A stretch of 64,000 nt of DNA from Muricea muricata (GCA_963855995.1 OY979730.1:6955341-7019340), one strand, 5' to 3'. Shown: positions 16,499 through 34,900, counted from the first letter of the stretch. The notes: a model not told the origin generated them from the letters alone. Numbers and translations are program-made.

Positions 16499-19400
16499 TT
16501 TTTCTGTCTTACCTCTCTTACCTGTCTTACTTGTCTTACCTTCTTTGCCTTTCTTAACTTTCTTACCTGTCTCACCTATCTTACCTGTCTTACCTGTCTT
16601 AAACGTCTTACCTTAGTTACATGTCTTACCTGTCTTACCTATCTTACATGTGTTACCCGTCTTACATGTCTTACCTGTCTTATTTTTCTTATTTTCTTAT
16701 CTGCTTACATGTCTTAGATGTCGTACCATTATTACCTCTCTTCCTGTATTACCTGTCTTACCTGTCTTACCTTTCTTACTTGTTTTATTTGTCTAACTTT
16801 CTAATCTGTCTTACCTGTCTTACATTTCTTACCTTTCTTACCTGTCTTAGCTGTTCTACCTGTGTTACTTGTCTTAACTGTCTTATTTGTCTTACCTGTC
16901 TTACCTGTCTTATCTGTCTTACCTGTCTTACATTTCTTACCCGTCCTATCTGTCTTACCTGTCTTATTGGTCTTACCTGTCTTACTTGTCTTACCTGTCT
17001 TACCTGTCGTGCCTGTCTTATATGTCTTAGATGTCTTACCTGTCTTACCTGTCTTTCCTGTCTTAAATGTCTTACCTCTCTTATTTTTCTTACCTTTCTT
17101 ACCTCTCTTACCTGTCTTACCTTCTTATTTGTGTTATCTGTCTTATTGGTCGTATCTGTGTTTTTTGTCTTACCTGTGTTACCTTTGTTACCTGTTTTAC
17201 CTGTCTCACCTGTCTTACCTGCCTTACCTGTCTTACTTGTCTTACCTGTCTTACCTCTTTGACCGGTTTGACCTGTCTTACCTGTGTTACCAGTCTTACC
17301 TGTCTTATCTATCTTACGTTCTTATCTGTCTTATCTGTCATATTGGTCGTGTCTGTGTATTTTGTCTTGCCTGTGTTACCTGTGTTACCTGTGTTACCTG
17401 TTTTACCCGTCTTACCTGTCTTACATGTCTTACGTGTGTTACCTGTCTTACCTGTCTTACCTGACTCAACTATCTTACCTGTCTTACCTGTCTTAAAGGT
17501 CTTACCGGAGTGACATGTCTTACCGGTCTTACCTGTCTTACCTGTCTTACCCGTGTTACATGTCTTACCTGTCTTATTTTTCTTATTTTCTTATCTGTCT
17601 TCCCTGTCTTACCTGTCTTACGTGTCTTATTTGTCTTACTTTCTTATCTGTCTTACCTGACTTACGTTTCTTACCTGTCTTTGCTCTTCTACCTGTCTTA
17701 CTTGTCTTAACATTGTTATTTGTCTTACCTGTCTTACCTGTCTTACATTTCTTACATGTCTTACCTGTCTTACCTCTCTTATTGGTCTTACCTGTCTTAC
17801 CTGTCGTGCCTGTCTTACATGTCTTACATGTCTTACCTTTCTTACCTGTCTTACCTGTTTGATTCGTCTTACCCGTCTTACATGTTTTACTTGTCTTACC
17901 TGTCTTACATGTCTTACGTGTGTTACCTGTCTTACCTGCCTTACCTGTTTTAACTGTCTTACATTTCTTACCCGTCTGAGCGGTCTTACTTGTCTTACCT
18001 GTCTTAAATGTCTTACTTGTCTTACAAGTCTTACCTCTCCTACCTTTTTTACTGTCTTTTATTTCTTAAATGTCTTACCTGTCTTACCTGTTTTATTCGT
18101 GTTACCTGTCTTTTCTGTCTTACCTGTTTTACATGTCTTACCTGTCTTACCTGTCCTACCTGTCTCACCTCTTTTAGCTGTCTTACCTGTCTTAATTGTC
18201 TTACCTGTCTTACCTGTCTTATTTGTGTTACCTGTCTTACCAGTCTTACCCGTCTTACCTTATTAACCTGTCTTACCTGTCTTAAATGTCTTATCTGTCT
18301 TATCTGTCTTACCTGTCTTACCTGTCTTACCTTCTTATTTGTCTTAACTATCTTATCAGTCGTATCTGTGTTTTTTTTCTGACCTGTCCTACATCCTTAC
18401 CTGTCTTACCTTTCTTACCTGTCTTACCTGTCTTACCTGTCATATCTGTCTTACATGTCTTACCTGTCTTACCTGTCTTACCTGTATCACCTATCTTACC
18501 TGTCCTACGTATCTTAAAGGTCTTACCTTTGTTACATGTCTTACCTGTCTTACCTATCTTACCTGTGTTACCCGTCTTACATGTCTTACCTTTGTTATCT
18601 GTCTTACCTGTGTTACATCTCCTATCTGTCTTACCTGTATTACCTGTCTTCCTGTCTTACCTGTCTTACCTGTCTTACCTGTCCTACCTTTCTTATTACC
18701 TGTCTTACATGTCTTACCTGTCTTGCCTGTCTCACCTATCTTTCCTGTGTTACCTGTCTTAGAGGTCTTACCTGTGTGACATGTCTTACCTGTCTTACCT
18801 ATCTTACCAGTCTTACCCGTCTTAAAGGTCTTACCTGTGTTATCTGTGTTATCTGTCTTACCTGTGTTACATCTATTATCTGTCTTACCTGTCTTACCTT
18901 CTTATCTGTGTTATCTCTCTTATTGGTCGTATCTGTGTTTTTTGTCTTACCTGATTTACCTGTGTTACCTGTTTTACCTGTCTTACTTGTCTTACATGTC
19001 TTACGTGTCTTACCTGTCTTACGTGTCTTACCCGTCATGCCTGTTTTACCTGTCTTAGCTGTGTTACCAGTCTTACCTGTCTTACCTATGTCACCCTTTA
19101 ATATGTCTTATCTGTCTTATTGGTCGTATCTGTGTTTTTTGTCTTACCTGTGTTACCTGTTTTACCTTTCTTCCTTGTCTTAGTTGTCTTAGCTGTCTTT
19201 GCTGTCTTATTTGTCTTGCCTGTCTTACTTGTTTACCTGTGTTACCTGATTCACCTGTATTTCTGTCTTAAATGTCTTACCTGTCTTATCTGTCTTACCT
19301 TTCTTACCTGTCTTACATTCTTAATTGTCTTATCTGTCTTATCGCTCGTATCTGTATTTTTTTCTTACCTGTGTTACATGTCTTACCTGTCTTCCCTGTC

Positions 19401-22400
19401 TTATTGGTCTTACCTGTCTTATCTGTCGTAATTGTTTTATTGTGTTACCTGTCTTACCTGTCTTATTTGTCTTACCTGTCTTATCTGTCTTACCTGTTTT
19501 ATTGTCTTACCTGTCTTACCTGTCTTACCTGTCTTACCTATCTTACCTGTTTTACATGTCTTAGCTGTCTTATCTGTCTTACATTTTTTACCTGTCTTAC
19601 CTTCTTATCTGTCTTATCTGTCTTGTTGGTCGTACCTGGTTTTTTTGTCTTACCTGTGTTACCTGTGTTACCTGTTTTACCTGTCTTACCTGTCTTACAT
19701 GTCTTACGTGTCTTACCATTGTTACCTTTCTTACCTGTTTTACCTGTCTTACCTGTCTTACCTGTCTTACCAGTCTTACCTGTCCTACCTGTCTTAAATG
19801 TCTTACCTGTCTTACCTGTCTTACCTCTCCTACCTGTCTTACCTTTCTTACATTTCTTAAACGTCTTACCTGTCTTGCCTGACTTAATCGTGTTACCTGT
19901 CTTACCTGTCTAACCTGTCTTACATGTCTTACCTGTCTTACCATTTTTACCTGTCTCACCTGTCTTAGCTGTCTTACCATTCTTAATTGTCTTACCTGTC
20001 TTACTTGTCTTATTTGTCTTACGTGTCTTACCTGTTTTACCCGATTTAGCTGTCTTACCTGTCTTACCTTCTTATTTTTCTTATCGGTTTTATCGGTCGT
20101 ATCTGTGTTTTTTGTCTTACCTGTCTTACCTGTCTCCCCTATCTAACCTGTCTTACATGTCTTAACCGTCTTGTTTGTCTTACCTCTCTTACCTGTCTTA
20201 CCTGTCTTACCTGTCTTACCTGTCTTACCTGTCTTTTCTGTCTTACCTGTCTTACATGTCTTACCTGTCTTACCTGTCCTACCTGTCTTAAATGTCTTAC
20301 CTGTTTTACCTGTCTTACCTGTCTTACCTGTCTCACATATCTTACCTGTCTTACCTTTCTTAAAGGTCTTACGTTGTTACATGTTTTACCTGTCTTACCT
20401 ATCTTACCTATCTTACCCATCTTCTATGTCTTCTCTTTGTTATCTGTCTTACTTGTGTTACATGTCTTATCTGTCTTACCTGTCTTACCTGTCCTACCAT
20501 TATTACCTGTCTTCCTGTCTTACCTGTCTTACCTGTCTTACCTGTCTTACATGTCTTACCTGTCTTGCCTGTCTTACCTGTCTTACCTGTCTCACCTATC
20601 TTACAAGTCTTACGTTTTTTACTTCTCTTACATGTCTTACCTGTTTGACCTGTCTTACCTGTGTTACCTGTCTTACCTGTCTTACCTATCTTACCTTCTT
20701 ACCTGTCTTATCTGTCATATTGGTCGTGTCTGTGTTTTTTGTCTTACCTGTGTTACCTGTGTTACCTGTTTTACCTGTCTTACCTGTCTTACATGTCCTA
20801 CGTGTGTTACCTGTCTTACCTGTCTTACCTGTCTCACTTAACTTACCTGTCTTACCTGTCTTAAACGTCTTACCTGAGTTACAAGTCTTACCTGTCTTAC
20901 CTGTCTTACCTGTCTTACCTGTTTTATCCGTGTTACATGTCTTACCTGTCTTATTTTTCTTATTTTTTTATCTGTCTTACCTGTCTTACTTGTCTTACGT
21001 TTTTTATTTGTCTTACTTTCTTATCTGTCTTACCTGTCTTACACTTCTTACCTGTCTTAGCTGTTCTATTTGTCTTACTTGTCTTAACTGTGTTATTTCT
21101 CTGACTTGTCTTACCTGTCTTACATTTCTTACCCGTCTTACCTGTCTTACCTGTCTTATTGGTCTTACCTGTCTTACCTGTTTTACCTGTCGTGCCTGTC
21201 TTACATGTCTTACATGTCTTACCTTTCTTACCTGTCTTACCTTTTTTATTCGTCTTACCTGTCTTACCTATTTTACTTGTCTTACCCGTCTTAAATGTCT
21301 TACCTATCTTATCTTTCTACCCTTTCTTACCTGTCTTACCTGTCTTACCTTCTTATCTGTCTTATAGGTCTTATTGGTCGTATCTGTGTTTTTAGTTTTA
21401 CCTTTGTTACCTGTGTTACCTGTTTTACCTGTCTTACCTGTCTTACCTGTCTTTTCTGTCTTACCTGTCTTTTCTATTTGACCTGTCTTACCTGTGTTAC
21501 CAGTCTTTCCTGTCCTACCTATCTTACCTATCTTACCTTCTTATCTGTCTTAAATGTCTTATTGGTCGTATCTGTGTTTTTTGTCTTACCTGTATTACTT
21601 GTGTTATTTGTTTTACCTGTCTTACGTGTCTTACATGTCTTACATGTGTTACCTGTTTTACCTGTCTTACCTGTTTTACCTGTCTTACCTGTCTTACCGG
21701 TCTTACTTGTCCTACCTTTCTTAAATATCTTACTTGTCTTACATGTCTTACCTCTCTTACCTGTCTTACTGTCTTACATTTCTAAAATGTCTTACCTGTC
21801 TTACTCCTGTTACCTGTCTTACCTGTCTTAATTGTCTTACCATTCTTACCTGTCTTATTTGTCTTACCTGTTTACTTGTGTTACCTGATTCACATGTCTT
21901 ACCTTTCTTACATGTTTTACACTGTCTTGTGTGTCTTACCTTTCTTACCGGTCTTACCTTCTCATTTGTCTTAAATTTCTTATCGCTCGTGTCTGTCTTT
22001 TTTTTCTTACCTATGTTACATGTTTTACCTGTCTTACCTGTCTTATTTGTCTTTTCTGTCTTATCTGTCTTACCTGTTTTATTGTCTTACCTGTCTTACC
22101 TGTCTTACATGTCTTACCTGTCTTACCTGTCTTACCTGTCTTACCTGTCTTACCTGTCTTACCTGTCTTACCTGTTTTACATGTCTTAGCTGTCTTATCT
22201 GTCTTACCTGTTTTACCTGTCTTACCTTCTTATCTGTCTTATGTGTCTTGTTGGTCGCACCTGGTTTTTTTGTCTTACCTGTGTTACCTGTGTTACCTGT
22301 TTTACCTGTTTTACCTGTCTTACCTGTCTTACATGTTTTACGTGTCTTACCATTGTTACCTTTCTTACCTGTTTTACCTGTCTTACCTGTTTTACCTGTC

Positions 22401-22937
22401 GTACCATTATTACCTCTCTTCTTGTCTTACCTGTCTTGCCTGTCTTACCTGTCTTACCTGTCTTACATGTCTTACCTGTCTTGCCTGTCTTACCTGTCTT
22501 ACCTGTCTTCCCTGTCTCTCCTATCTAACGTGTCTTACATGTCTTACATGTCTTAACTGTCTTATTTGTCTTACCTGTTTTACCTGTCTTACCTTTCTTA
22601 CCTGTCTTACTTGTCGTTTCTGTCTTACCGGTCTTACATGTCTTACCTGTTTCAGCTATCTTGCCTGTCTTACCTTTCTTAAAGGTCTTACCTTGTTACA
22701 TGTTTTACCTGTCTTACCTATCTTACCTATCTTAAGCGTGTTCTATGTCTTACCTTTGTTATCTGTCTTACCTGTGTTACATGTCTTATCTGTCTTACCT
22801 GTCTTACCTGTGTTACCTGTGTTACCTGTCTTACCTGTCTTACCTGTCTTACATGTCTTACCTGTCATGCTTGTCTTACCTGTCTTACCTGTCTCACCTA
22901 TCTTACCTGTCTTACCTGTCTTAAAGGTCTTACCTGA
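16499..22937. repeat. Block H, enlarged copy (about 6.3-6.4 kb)
   Basis: Sequence from about 16,617 follows H: shared points include 16,862/26,568, 19,120/28,303, 19,980/29,163, 20,171/29,372, 21,295/30,469 and 22,241/31,370. The copy is about 650 bp longer than the 5.67-kb H blocks, because extra cassettes sit near 17,290-17,870 and smaller gains occur elsewhere. The right end (from about 21,295) matches 1,060-2,711 at an offset of 20,226-20,235. The AGTGACATG unit near 22,938 starts K2. Confidence 0.78.
17290..17870. repeat. Inserted cassettes in block H, shared with 62.1-62.7 kb
   Basis: This stretch interrupts the H series relative to the tandem H copies. It carries the rare landmark TGTATTTTG at 17,356-17,364, followed by TCTTGCCTG. 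The same rare landmark and following units occur at 62,148-62,156, and the match continues through an AGTGACATG unit (about 17,513 and 62,293) to the TCTTTGCTC/TCTTTGCTG unit. I did not notice TGTATTTTG anywhere else. It behaves like a cassette group moved or exchanged as a piece. Confidence 0.7.
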
Positions 22938-26320
<3,383 letters not shown>

Positions 26321-29300
26321 GTGACATGTCTTACCTGTCTTACCTATCTTACATGTGTTAGTCGTCTTACATGTCTTACCTGTCTTATTTTTCTTATTTT
26401 CTTATCTGTCTTACCTGTCTTACCTGTCGTACCATTATTACCTCTCTTCCTCTATTACCTGTCTTACCTGTCTTACCTGTCTTACTTGTCTTATTTGTCT
26501 AATTTTCTAATCTGTCTTACCTGTCTAACATTTCTTACCTTTCTTACCTGTCTTAGCTGTTCTACCTGTGTTACTTGTCTTAACTGTCTTATTTGTCTTA
26601 CCTGTCTTACCTGTCTTATCTGTCTTACCTGTCTTACATTTCTTACCCGTCCTATCTGTCTTACCTGTCTTATTGCTCTTACCTGTCTTACCTGTCTTAC
26701 CTGTCTTACCTGTCGTGCCTGTCTTATATGTCTTACATGTCTTACCTGTCTTACCTGTCTTACCTGTCTTAAATGTCTTACCTCTCTTATTTTTTTTACC
26801 TTTCTAACCTGTCTTACCTGTCTTACCTTGTTATCTGTCTTATCTGTCTTATTGGTCGTATCTGTGTTTTTTGTCTTACCCTTGTTACCTTTGTTACCTG
26901 TTTTACTTGTCTCACCTGTCTTACCTTCCTTACCTGTCTTACTTGTCTTACCTGTCTTACCTCTTTGACCGGTTTGTCCTTTCTTACCTGTGTTACCAGT
27001 CTTACGTGTCTTATCTATCTTACCTTTTTATCCGTCTTATCTGTCATATTGGTCGTATCTTTGTTTTTTGTCTTACCTGTGTTACCTGTGTTACCTGTGT
27101 TACCTGTTTTACCTGTCTTACCTGTCTTACATGTCTTACGTGTGTTACCTGTCTTTTCTGCCTTACCTGTTTTAACTGTCTTACATTTCTTACCCGTCTG
27201 AGCGGTCTTACTTGTCTTACCTGTCTTAAATGTCTTACTTGTCTTTCAAGTCTTACCTCTCCTACCTTTTTTACTGTTTTTTATTTCTTAAATGTCTTAC
27301 CTGTCTTACCTGTCTTATTCGTGTTACCTGTCTTACCTGTCTTACCTGTTTTACATGTCTTACCTGTCTTACCTGTCCTACCTGTCTCACCTCTTTTAGC
27401 TGACTTACCTGTCTTAATTGTCTTACCTGTCTTACCTGTTTTATTTGTCTTACCTGTCTTACCAGTCTTACCCGTATTACCTGATTTACCTGTCTTACCT
27501 GTCTTAAATGTCTTATCTGTCTTATCTGTCTTACCTGTCTTACCTGTCTTACATTCTTATTTGTCTTAACTATCTTATCGGTCGTATCTGTGTTTTTTGT
27601 CCGACCTGTCCTACATGCTTACCTGTCTTACCTTTCTTACCTGTCTTACCTGTCTTACCTGTATCACCTATCTTACCTGTCCTACGTATCTTAAAGGTCT
27701 TACCTTTGTTACATGTCTTACCTGTCTTACCTATCTTACCTGTGTTACCCGTCTTACATGTCTTACCTTTGTTATCTGTCTTACCTGTGTTACATCTCCT
27801 ATCTGTCTTACCTGTATTACCTGTCTTCCTGTATTACCTGTCTTACCTGTCTTACCTGTCCTACCTTTCTTATTTGTCTTACATGTCTTACAAGTCTTAC
27901 CTGTCTTACCTGTCTCACCTATCTTTCCTGTGTTACCTGTCTTAGAGGTCTCACCTGTGTGACATGTCTTACCTGTCTTACCTATCTTACCTGTCTTACC
28001 CGTCTTAAATGTCTTACCTGTGTTATCTGTGTTATCTGTCTTACCTGTGTTACATCTATTATCTGTCTTACCTGTCTTACCTTCTTATCTGTCTTATCTC
28101 TCTTATTGGTCGTATCTGTGTTTTTTGTCTTCCCTGATTTACCTGTGTTACCTGTTTTACCTGTCTTACCTGTCTTACATGTCTTACGTGTCTTACCTGT
28201 CTTACGTGTCTTACCCGTCATGCCTGTTTTACCTGTCTTAGCTGTGTTACCAGTCTTACCTGTCTTACCTATGTCACCCTTTTATCTGTCTTATCTGTCT
28301 TATTGGTCGTATCTGTGTTTTTTGTCTTACCTGTGTTACCTGTTTTACCTTTCTTCCTTGTCTTAGTTGTCTTAGCTGTCTTTGCTGTCTTATTTGTCTT
28401 GCCTGTCTTACTTGTTTACCTGTGTTACCTGATTAACCTGTATTTCTGTCTTAAATGTCTTACCTGTCTTATCTGTCTCACCTTTCTTACCTGTCTTATA
28501 TTCTTATTTGTCTTATCTGTCTTATCGCTCGTATCTGTATTTTTTTCTTACCTGTGTTACATGTCTTTCCTGTCTTCCCTGTCTTATTGGTCTTACCTGT
28601 CTTATCTGTCGTAATTGTTTTATTGTGTTACCTGTCTTACCTGTCTTATTTGTCTTACCTGTCTTATCTGTCTTACCTGTTTTATTGTCTTACCTGTCTT
28701 ACCTGTCTTACCTGTCTTACCTATCTTACCTGTTTTACATGTCTTAGCTGTCTTATCTGTCTTACCTGTTTTACCTGTCTTACCTTCTTATCTGTCTTAT
28801 CTGTCTTGTTGGTCGTACCTGGTTTTTTTGTCTTACCTGTGTTACCTGTGTTACCTGTTTTACCTGTCTTACCTGTCTTACATGTCTTACGTGTCTTACT
28901 ATTGTTACCTTTCTTACCTGTTTTACCTGTCTTACCTGTCTTACTTGTCTTACCAGTCTTACCTGTCCTACCTGTCTTAAATGTCTTACCTGTCTTACCT
29001 GTCTTACCTCTCCTACCTGTCTTACCCTTCTTACATTTCTTAAACGTCTTACCTGTCTTGCTTGACTTAATCGTGTTACCTGTCTTACCTGTCTAACCTG
29101 TCTTACATGTCTTACCTGTCTTACCGTTTTTACCTGTCTCACCTGTCTTAGCTGTCTTACCATTCTTAATTGTCTTACCTGTCTTACTTGTCTTATTTGT
29201 CTTACGTGTCTTACCTGTTTTACCCGATTTAGCTGTCTTACCTATCTTACCTTCTTATTTTTCTTATCGGTTTTATCGGTCGTATCTGTGTTTTTTGTCT

Positions 29301-31994
29301 TACCTGTCTTACCTGTCTTACCTGTCTTACCTGTCTCCCCTATCTAACCTATCTTACATGTCTTAACCGTCTTGTTTGTCTTACCTCTCTTACCTGTCTT
29401 ACCTTTCTTACCTGTCTTACCTGTCTTTTCTGTCTTACCTGTCTTACCTGTCTTACCTGTCTTACCTGTTTTACCTGTCTTAAATGTCTTACCTGTCTTA
29501 CCTATCTCACATATCTTACCTGTCTTACCTTTCTTAAAGGTCTTACGTTGTTACATGTTTTACCTGTCTTACCTATCTTACCTATCTTACCCGTCTTCTA
29601 TGTCTTCTCTTTGTTATCTGTCTTACTTGTGTTACATGTCTTATCTGTCTTACCTGTCTTACCTGTCGTACCATTATTACCTGTCTTCCTGTCTTACCTG
29701 TCTTACCTGTCTTACCTGTCTTACATGTCTTACCTGTCTTGCCTGTCTTACCTGTCTTACCTATCCTACCAGTCTTACCATTTTTACTTGTCTTACATGT
29801 CTTACCTGTTTGATCTGTCTTACCTGTGTTACCTGTCTTACCTGTCTTACCTATCTTACCTTCTTACCTGTCTTATCTGTCATATTGGTCGTGTCTGTGT
29901 TTTTTGTCTTACCTGTGTTACCTGTGTTACCTGTTTTACCTGTCTTACCTGTCTCACATGTCCTACGTGTGTTACCTGTCTTACCTGTCTTACCTGTCTT
30001 ACCTGTCTCACTTATCTTACCTGTCTTACCTGTCTTAAACGTCTTACCTGAGTTACATGTCTTACCTGTCTTACCTGTCTTACCTGTCTTACCTGTCTTA
30101 CCCGTGTTACATGTCTTACCTGTCTTATTTTTCTTATTTCCTTATCTGTCTTACCTGTCTTCCTTGTCTTACGTTTTTTATTTGTCTTACTTTCTTATCT
30201 GTCTTACCTGTCTTACACTTCTTACCTGTTTTAGCTGTTCTACCTGTCTTACTTGTCTTAACTGTGTTATTTCTCTTACTTGTCTTATTTGTCTTACATT
30301 TCTTACCCGTCTTACCTGTCTTACCTGTCGTATTGGTCTTACCTGTCTTACCTGTTTTACCTGTCGTGCCTGTCTTACATGTCTTACATTTCTTACCTTT
30401 CTTACCTGTCTTACCTGTTTTATTCGTCTTACCTGTCTTACCTTTTTTACTTGTCTTACCCGTCTTAAATGTCTTACCTATCTTATCTTTCTAACCTTTC
30501 TTACCTGTCTTACCTGTCTTACCTTCTTATCTGTCTTATATGTCTTATTGGTCGTATCTGTGTTTTTAGTTTTACCTTTGTTACCTGTGTTACCTGTTTT
30601 ACCTGTCTTACCTGTCTTACCTGTCTTTTCTGTCTTACCTGTCTTACCTATTTGACCTGTCTTACCTGTGTTACCAGTCTTACCAGTCCTACCAATCTTA
30701 CCTATCTTACCTTCTTATCTGTCTTAAATGTCTTATTGGTCGTATCGGTGTTTTTTGTCTTACCTGTGTTACTTGTGTTATTTGTTTTACCTATTTTACC
30801 TGTCTTACCTGTTTTACCTGTCTTACCTGTCTTACCTGTCTTACCGGTCTTACTTGTCCTACCTTTCTTAAATATCTTACTTGTCTTACATGTCTTACCT
30901 CTCTAACCTGTCTTACTGTCTTACATTTCTAAAATGTCTTACCTGTCTTACTCCTGTTACCTGTCTTACCTGTCTTAATTGTCTTACCTGTCTTACCTGT
31001 CTTATTTGTCTTACCTGTTTACTTGTGTTACCTGATTCACATGTCTTACCTTTCTTACATGTTTTACACTGTCTTGTCTGTCTTACCTTTCTTACCGGTC
31101 TTACCTTCTCATTTGTTTTAAATTTTTTATCGCTCGTGTCTGTCTTTTTTTTCTTACCTATGTTACATGTTTTACGTGTCTTACCTGTCTTGTTTGTCTT
31201 ACCTGTCTTATCTGTCTTACCTGTTTTATTGTCTTAGCTGTCTTACCTGTCTTACATGTCTTACCTGTCTTACCTGTCTTACCTGTCTTACCTGTCTTAC
31301 CTGTCTTACCTGTCTTACCTGTTTTACATGTCTTAGCTGTCTTACCTGTCTTACCTTCTTATCTGTCTTATGTGTCTTGTTGGTCCTACCTGGTTTTTTT
31401 GTCTTACCTGTGTTACCTATGTTACCTGTTTTACCTGTTTTACCTGTCTTACCTGTCTTACCTGTCGTACCATTATTACCTCTCTTCCTGTCTTACCTGT
31501 CTTGCCTGTCTTACCTGTCTTACATGTCTTACCTGTCTTGCCTGTCTTACCTGTCTTACCTGTCTTCCCTGTCTCTCCTATCTAACGTGTCTTACATGTC
31601 TTACATGTCTTACATGTCTTAACTGTTTTATTTGTCTTACCTGTTTTACCTGTCTTACCTTTCTTACCTGTCTTACTTGTCTTTTCTGTCTTACCTTTCT
31701 TACATGTCTTACCTGTTTCAGCTATCTTGCCTGTCTTACCTTTCTTAAAGGTCTTACCTTGTTACATGTTTTACCTGTCTTACCTATCTTACCTATCTTA
31801 AGCGTGTTCTAATTCTTACCTTTGTTGTCTGTCTTACCTGTGTTACATGTCTTATCTGTCTTACCTGTCTTACCTGTGTTACCTGTCTTACCTGTCTTAC
31901 CTGTCTTACGTGTCTTACCTGTCTTGCCTGTCTTACCTGTCTTACCTGTCTCACCTATCTTACCTGTCTTACCTGTCTTAAAGGTCTTACCTGA
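26321..31994. repeat. Block H1 of the tandem 5.67-kb array
   Basis: First of three full tandem copies, 5,674 bp from one AGTGACATG unit to the next. In order it carries paired landmarks at 26,865 and 27,062, a landmark at 27,591, the pair near 28,119 and 28,316, a TATTTTTTT landmark near 28,538, a GTTTTTTTG landmark near 28,822, and further landmarks near 29,289, 29,901, 30,561, 30,750, 31,144 and 31,390. It also matches 6,041-~9,900 and 16,617-22,937. The first 70 bp or so differ from H2 and H3 and look like K's right end, which suggests the array grew out of a K-H junction. Confidence 0.87.
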
Positions 31995-34900
31995 GTGACA
32001 TGTCTTACCTGTCCTACCTATCTTACCGGTCTTACCCGTCTTACATGTCTTACCTGTCTTATTTTTCTTATTTTCTTATCTGTCTTGCCTGTCTTACCTG
32101 TCGTACCATTATTACCTCTCTTCCTCTATTACCTGTCTTACCTGTCTTACCTGTCTTACTTGTCTTATTTGTCTAATTTTCTAATCTGTCTTACCTGTCT
32201 TACATTTCTTACCTTTCTTACCTGTCTTAGCTGTTCTACCTGTGTTACTTGTCTTAACTGTCTTATTTGTCTTACCTGTCTTACCTGTCTTATCTGTCTT
32301 ACCTGTCTTACATTTCTTACCCGTCCTATCTGTCTTACCTGTCTTATTGGTCTTACCTGTCTTACCTGTCGTGCCTGTCTTATATGTCTTACATGTCTTA
32401 CCTGTCTTACCTGTCTTACCTGTCTTACCTGTCTTAAATGTCTTACCTCTCTTATTTTTCTTACCTTTCTTACCCTGTCTTACCTGTCTTACCTTCTTAT
32501 CTGTCTTATTGGTCGTATCTGTGTTTTTTGTCTTACCTGTGTTACCTTTGTTACCTGTTTTACCTGTCTCACCTGTCTTACGTTCCTTACCTGTCTTACT
32601 TGTCTTACCTGTCTTACCTCTTTGACCGGTTTGTCCTTTCTTACCTGTGTTACCAGTCTTACCTGTCTTATCTATCTTACCTTTTTATCTGTCTTATCTG
32701 TCATATTGGTCGTATCTTTGTTTTTTGTCTTACCTGTGTTACTTGTGTTACCTGTGTTACCTGTTTTACCTGTCTTACCTGTCTTACATGTCTTACGTGT
32801 GTTACCTGTCTTTTCTGCCTTACCTGTTTTAACTGTCTTACATTTCTTACCCGTCAGAGCGGTCTTACTTGTCTTACCTGTCTTAAATGTCTTACTTGTT
32901 TTACAAGTCTTACCTCTCCTACCTTTTTTACTGTCTTTTATTTCTTAAATGTCTTACCTGTCTTACCTGTCTTATTCGTGTTACCTGTCTTACCTGTCTT
33001 ACCTGTTTTACATGTCTTACCTGTCTTACCTGTTTTACCTGTCTCACCTCTTTTAGCTGACTTACCTGTCTTAATTGTCTTACCTGTCTTACCTGTTTTA
33101 TTTGTTTTACCTGTCTTACCAGTCTTACCCGTATTACCTGATTTACCTGTTTTACCTGTCTTAAATGTCTTATCTGTATTATCTGTCTTACCTGTCTTAC
33201 CTGTCTTACATTCTTATTTATCTTAACTATCTTATCGGTCGTATCTGTGTTTTTTGTCCGATCTGTCCTACATGCTTACCTGTCTTACCTTTCTTACCTG
33301 TCTTACCTGTCTTACCTGTCATATCTGTCTTACATGTCTTACCTGTCTTACCTGTATCACCTATCTTACCTGTCCTACGTATCTTAAAGGTCTTACCTTT
33401 GTTACATGTCTTACCTGTCTTACCTATCTTACCTGTTTTACCCGTCTTACATGTCTTACCTTTGTTATCTGTCTTACCTGTGTTACATCTCCTATCTGTC
33501 TTACCTGTATTACCTGTCTTCCTGTCTCACCTGTCTTACCTGTCTTACCTGTCTTACCTGTCCTACCTTTCTTATTATTTGTCTTACATGTCTTACAAGT
33601 CTTACCTGTCTTACCTGTCTCACCTATCTTTCCTGTGTTACCTGTCTTAGAGGTCTCACCTGTGTGACATGTCTTACCTGTCTTACATATCTTACCTGTC
33701 TTACCCGTCTTAAATGTCTTACCTGTGTTATCTGTGTTATCTGTCTTACCTGTGTTACATCTATTATCTGTCTTACCTGTCTTACCATCTTATCTGTCTT
33801 ATCTCTCTTATTGCTCGTATCTGTGTTTTTTGTCTTACCTGATTTACCTGTGTTACCTGTTTTACCTGTCTTACCTGTCTTACATGTCTTACGTGTCTTA
33901 CCTGTCTTACGTGTCTTACCCGTCATGCCTGTTTTACCTGTCTTAGCTGTGTTACCAGTCTTACCTGTCTTACCTATGTCACCCTTTTATCTGTCTTATC
34001 TGTCTTATTGGTCGTATCTGTGTTTTTTGTCTTACCTGTGTTACCTGTTTTACCTTTCTTCCTTGTCTTAGTTGTCTTAGCTGTCTTTGCTGTCTTATTT
34101 GACTTGCCTGTCGTACTTGTTTACCTGTGTTACCTGATTCACCTGTATTTCTGTCTTAAATGTCTTACCTGTCTTATCTGTCTTACCTTTCTTACCTGTC
34201 TTACATTCTTATTTGTCTTATCTGTCTTATCGCTCGTATCTGTATTTTTTTCTTACCTGTGTTACATGTCTTACCTGTCTTCCCTGTCTTATTGGTCTTA
34301 CCTGTCTTATCTGTCGTAATTGTTTTATTGTGTTACCTGTCTTACCTGTCTTATTTGTCTTACCTGTCTTATCTGTCTTACCTGTTTTATTGTCTTACCT
34401 GTCTTACATGTCTTACCTGTCTTACCTATCTTACCTGTTTTACATGTCTTAGCTGTCTTATCTGTCTTACCTGTTTTACCTGTCTTATCTTCTTATCTGT
34501 CTTATCTGTCTTCTTGGTCGTACCTCGTTTTTTTGTCTTACCTGTGTTACCTGTGTTACCTGTTTTACCTGTCTTACCTGTCTTACATGTCTTACGTGTC
34601 TTACCATTGTTACCTTTCTTACCTGTTTTACCTGTCTTACCTGTCTTACTTGTCTTACCAGTCTTACCTGTCCTACCTGTCTTAAATGTCTTACCTGTCT
34701 TACCTCTCCTACCTTTCTTACCTTTCTTACATTTCTTAAACGTCTTACCTGTCTTGCTTGACTTAATCGTGTTACCTGTCTTACCTGTCTAACCTGTCTT
34801 AGATGTCTTACCTGTCTTACCGTTTTTACCTGTCTCACTTGTCTTAGCTGTCTTACCATTCTTAATTGTCTTACCTGTCTTACTTGTCTTATTTGTCTTA

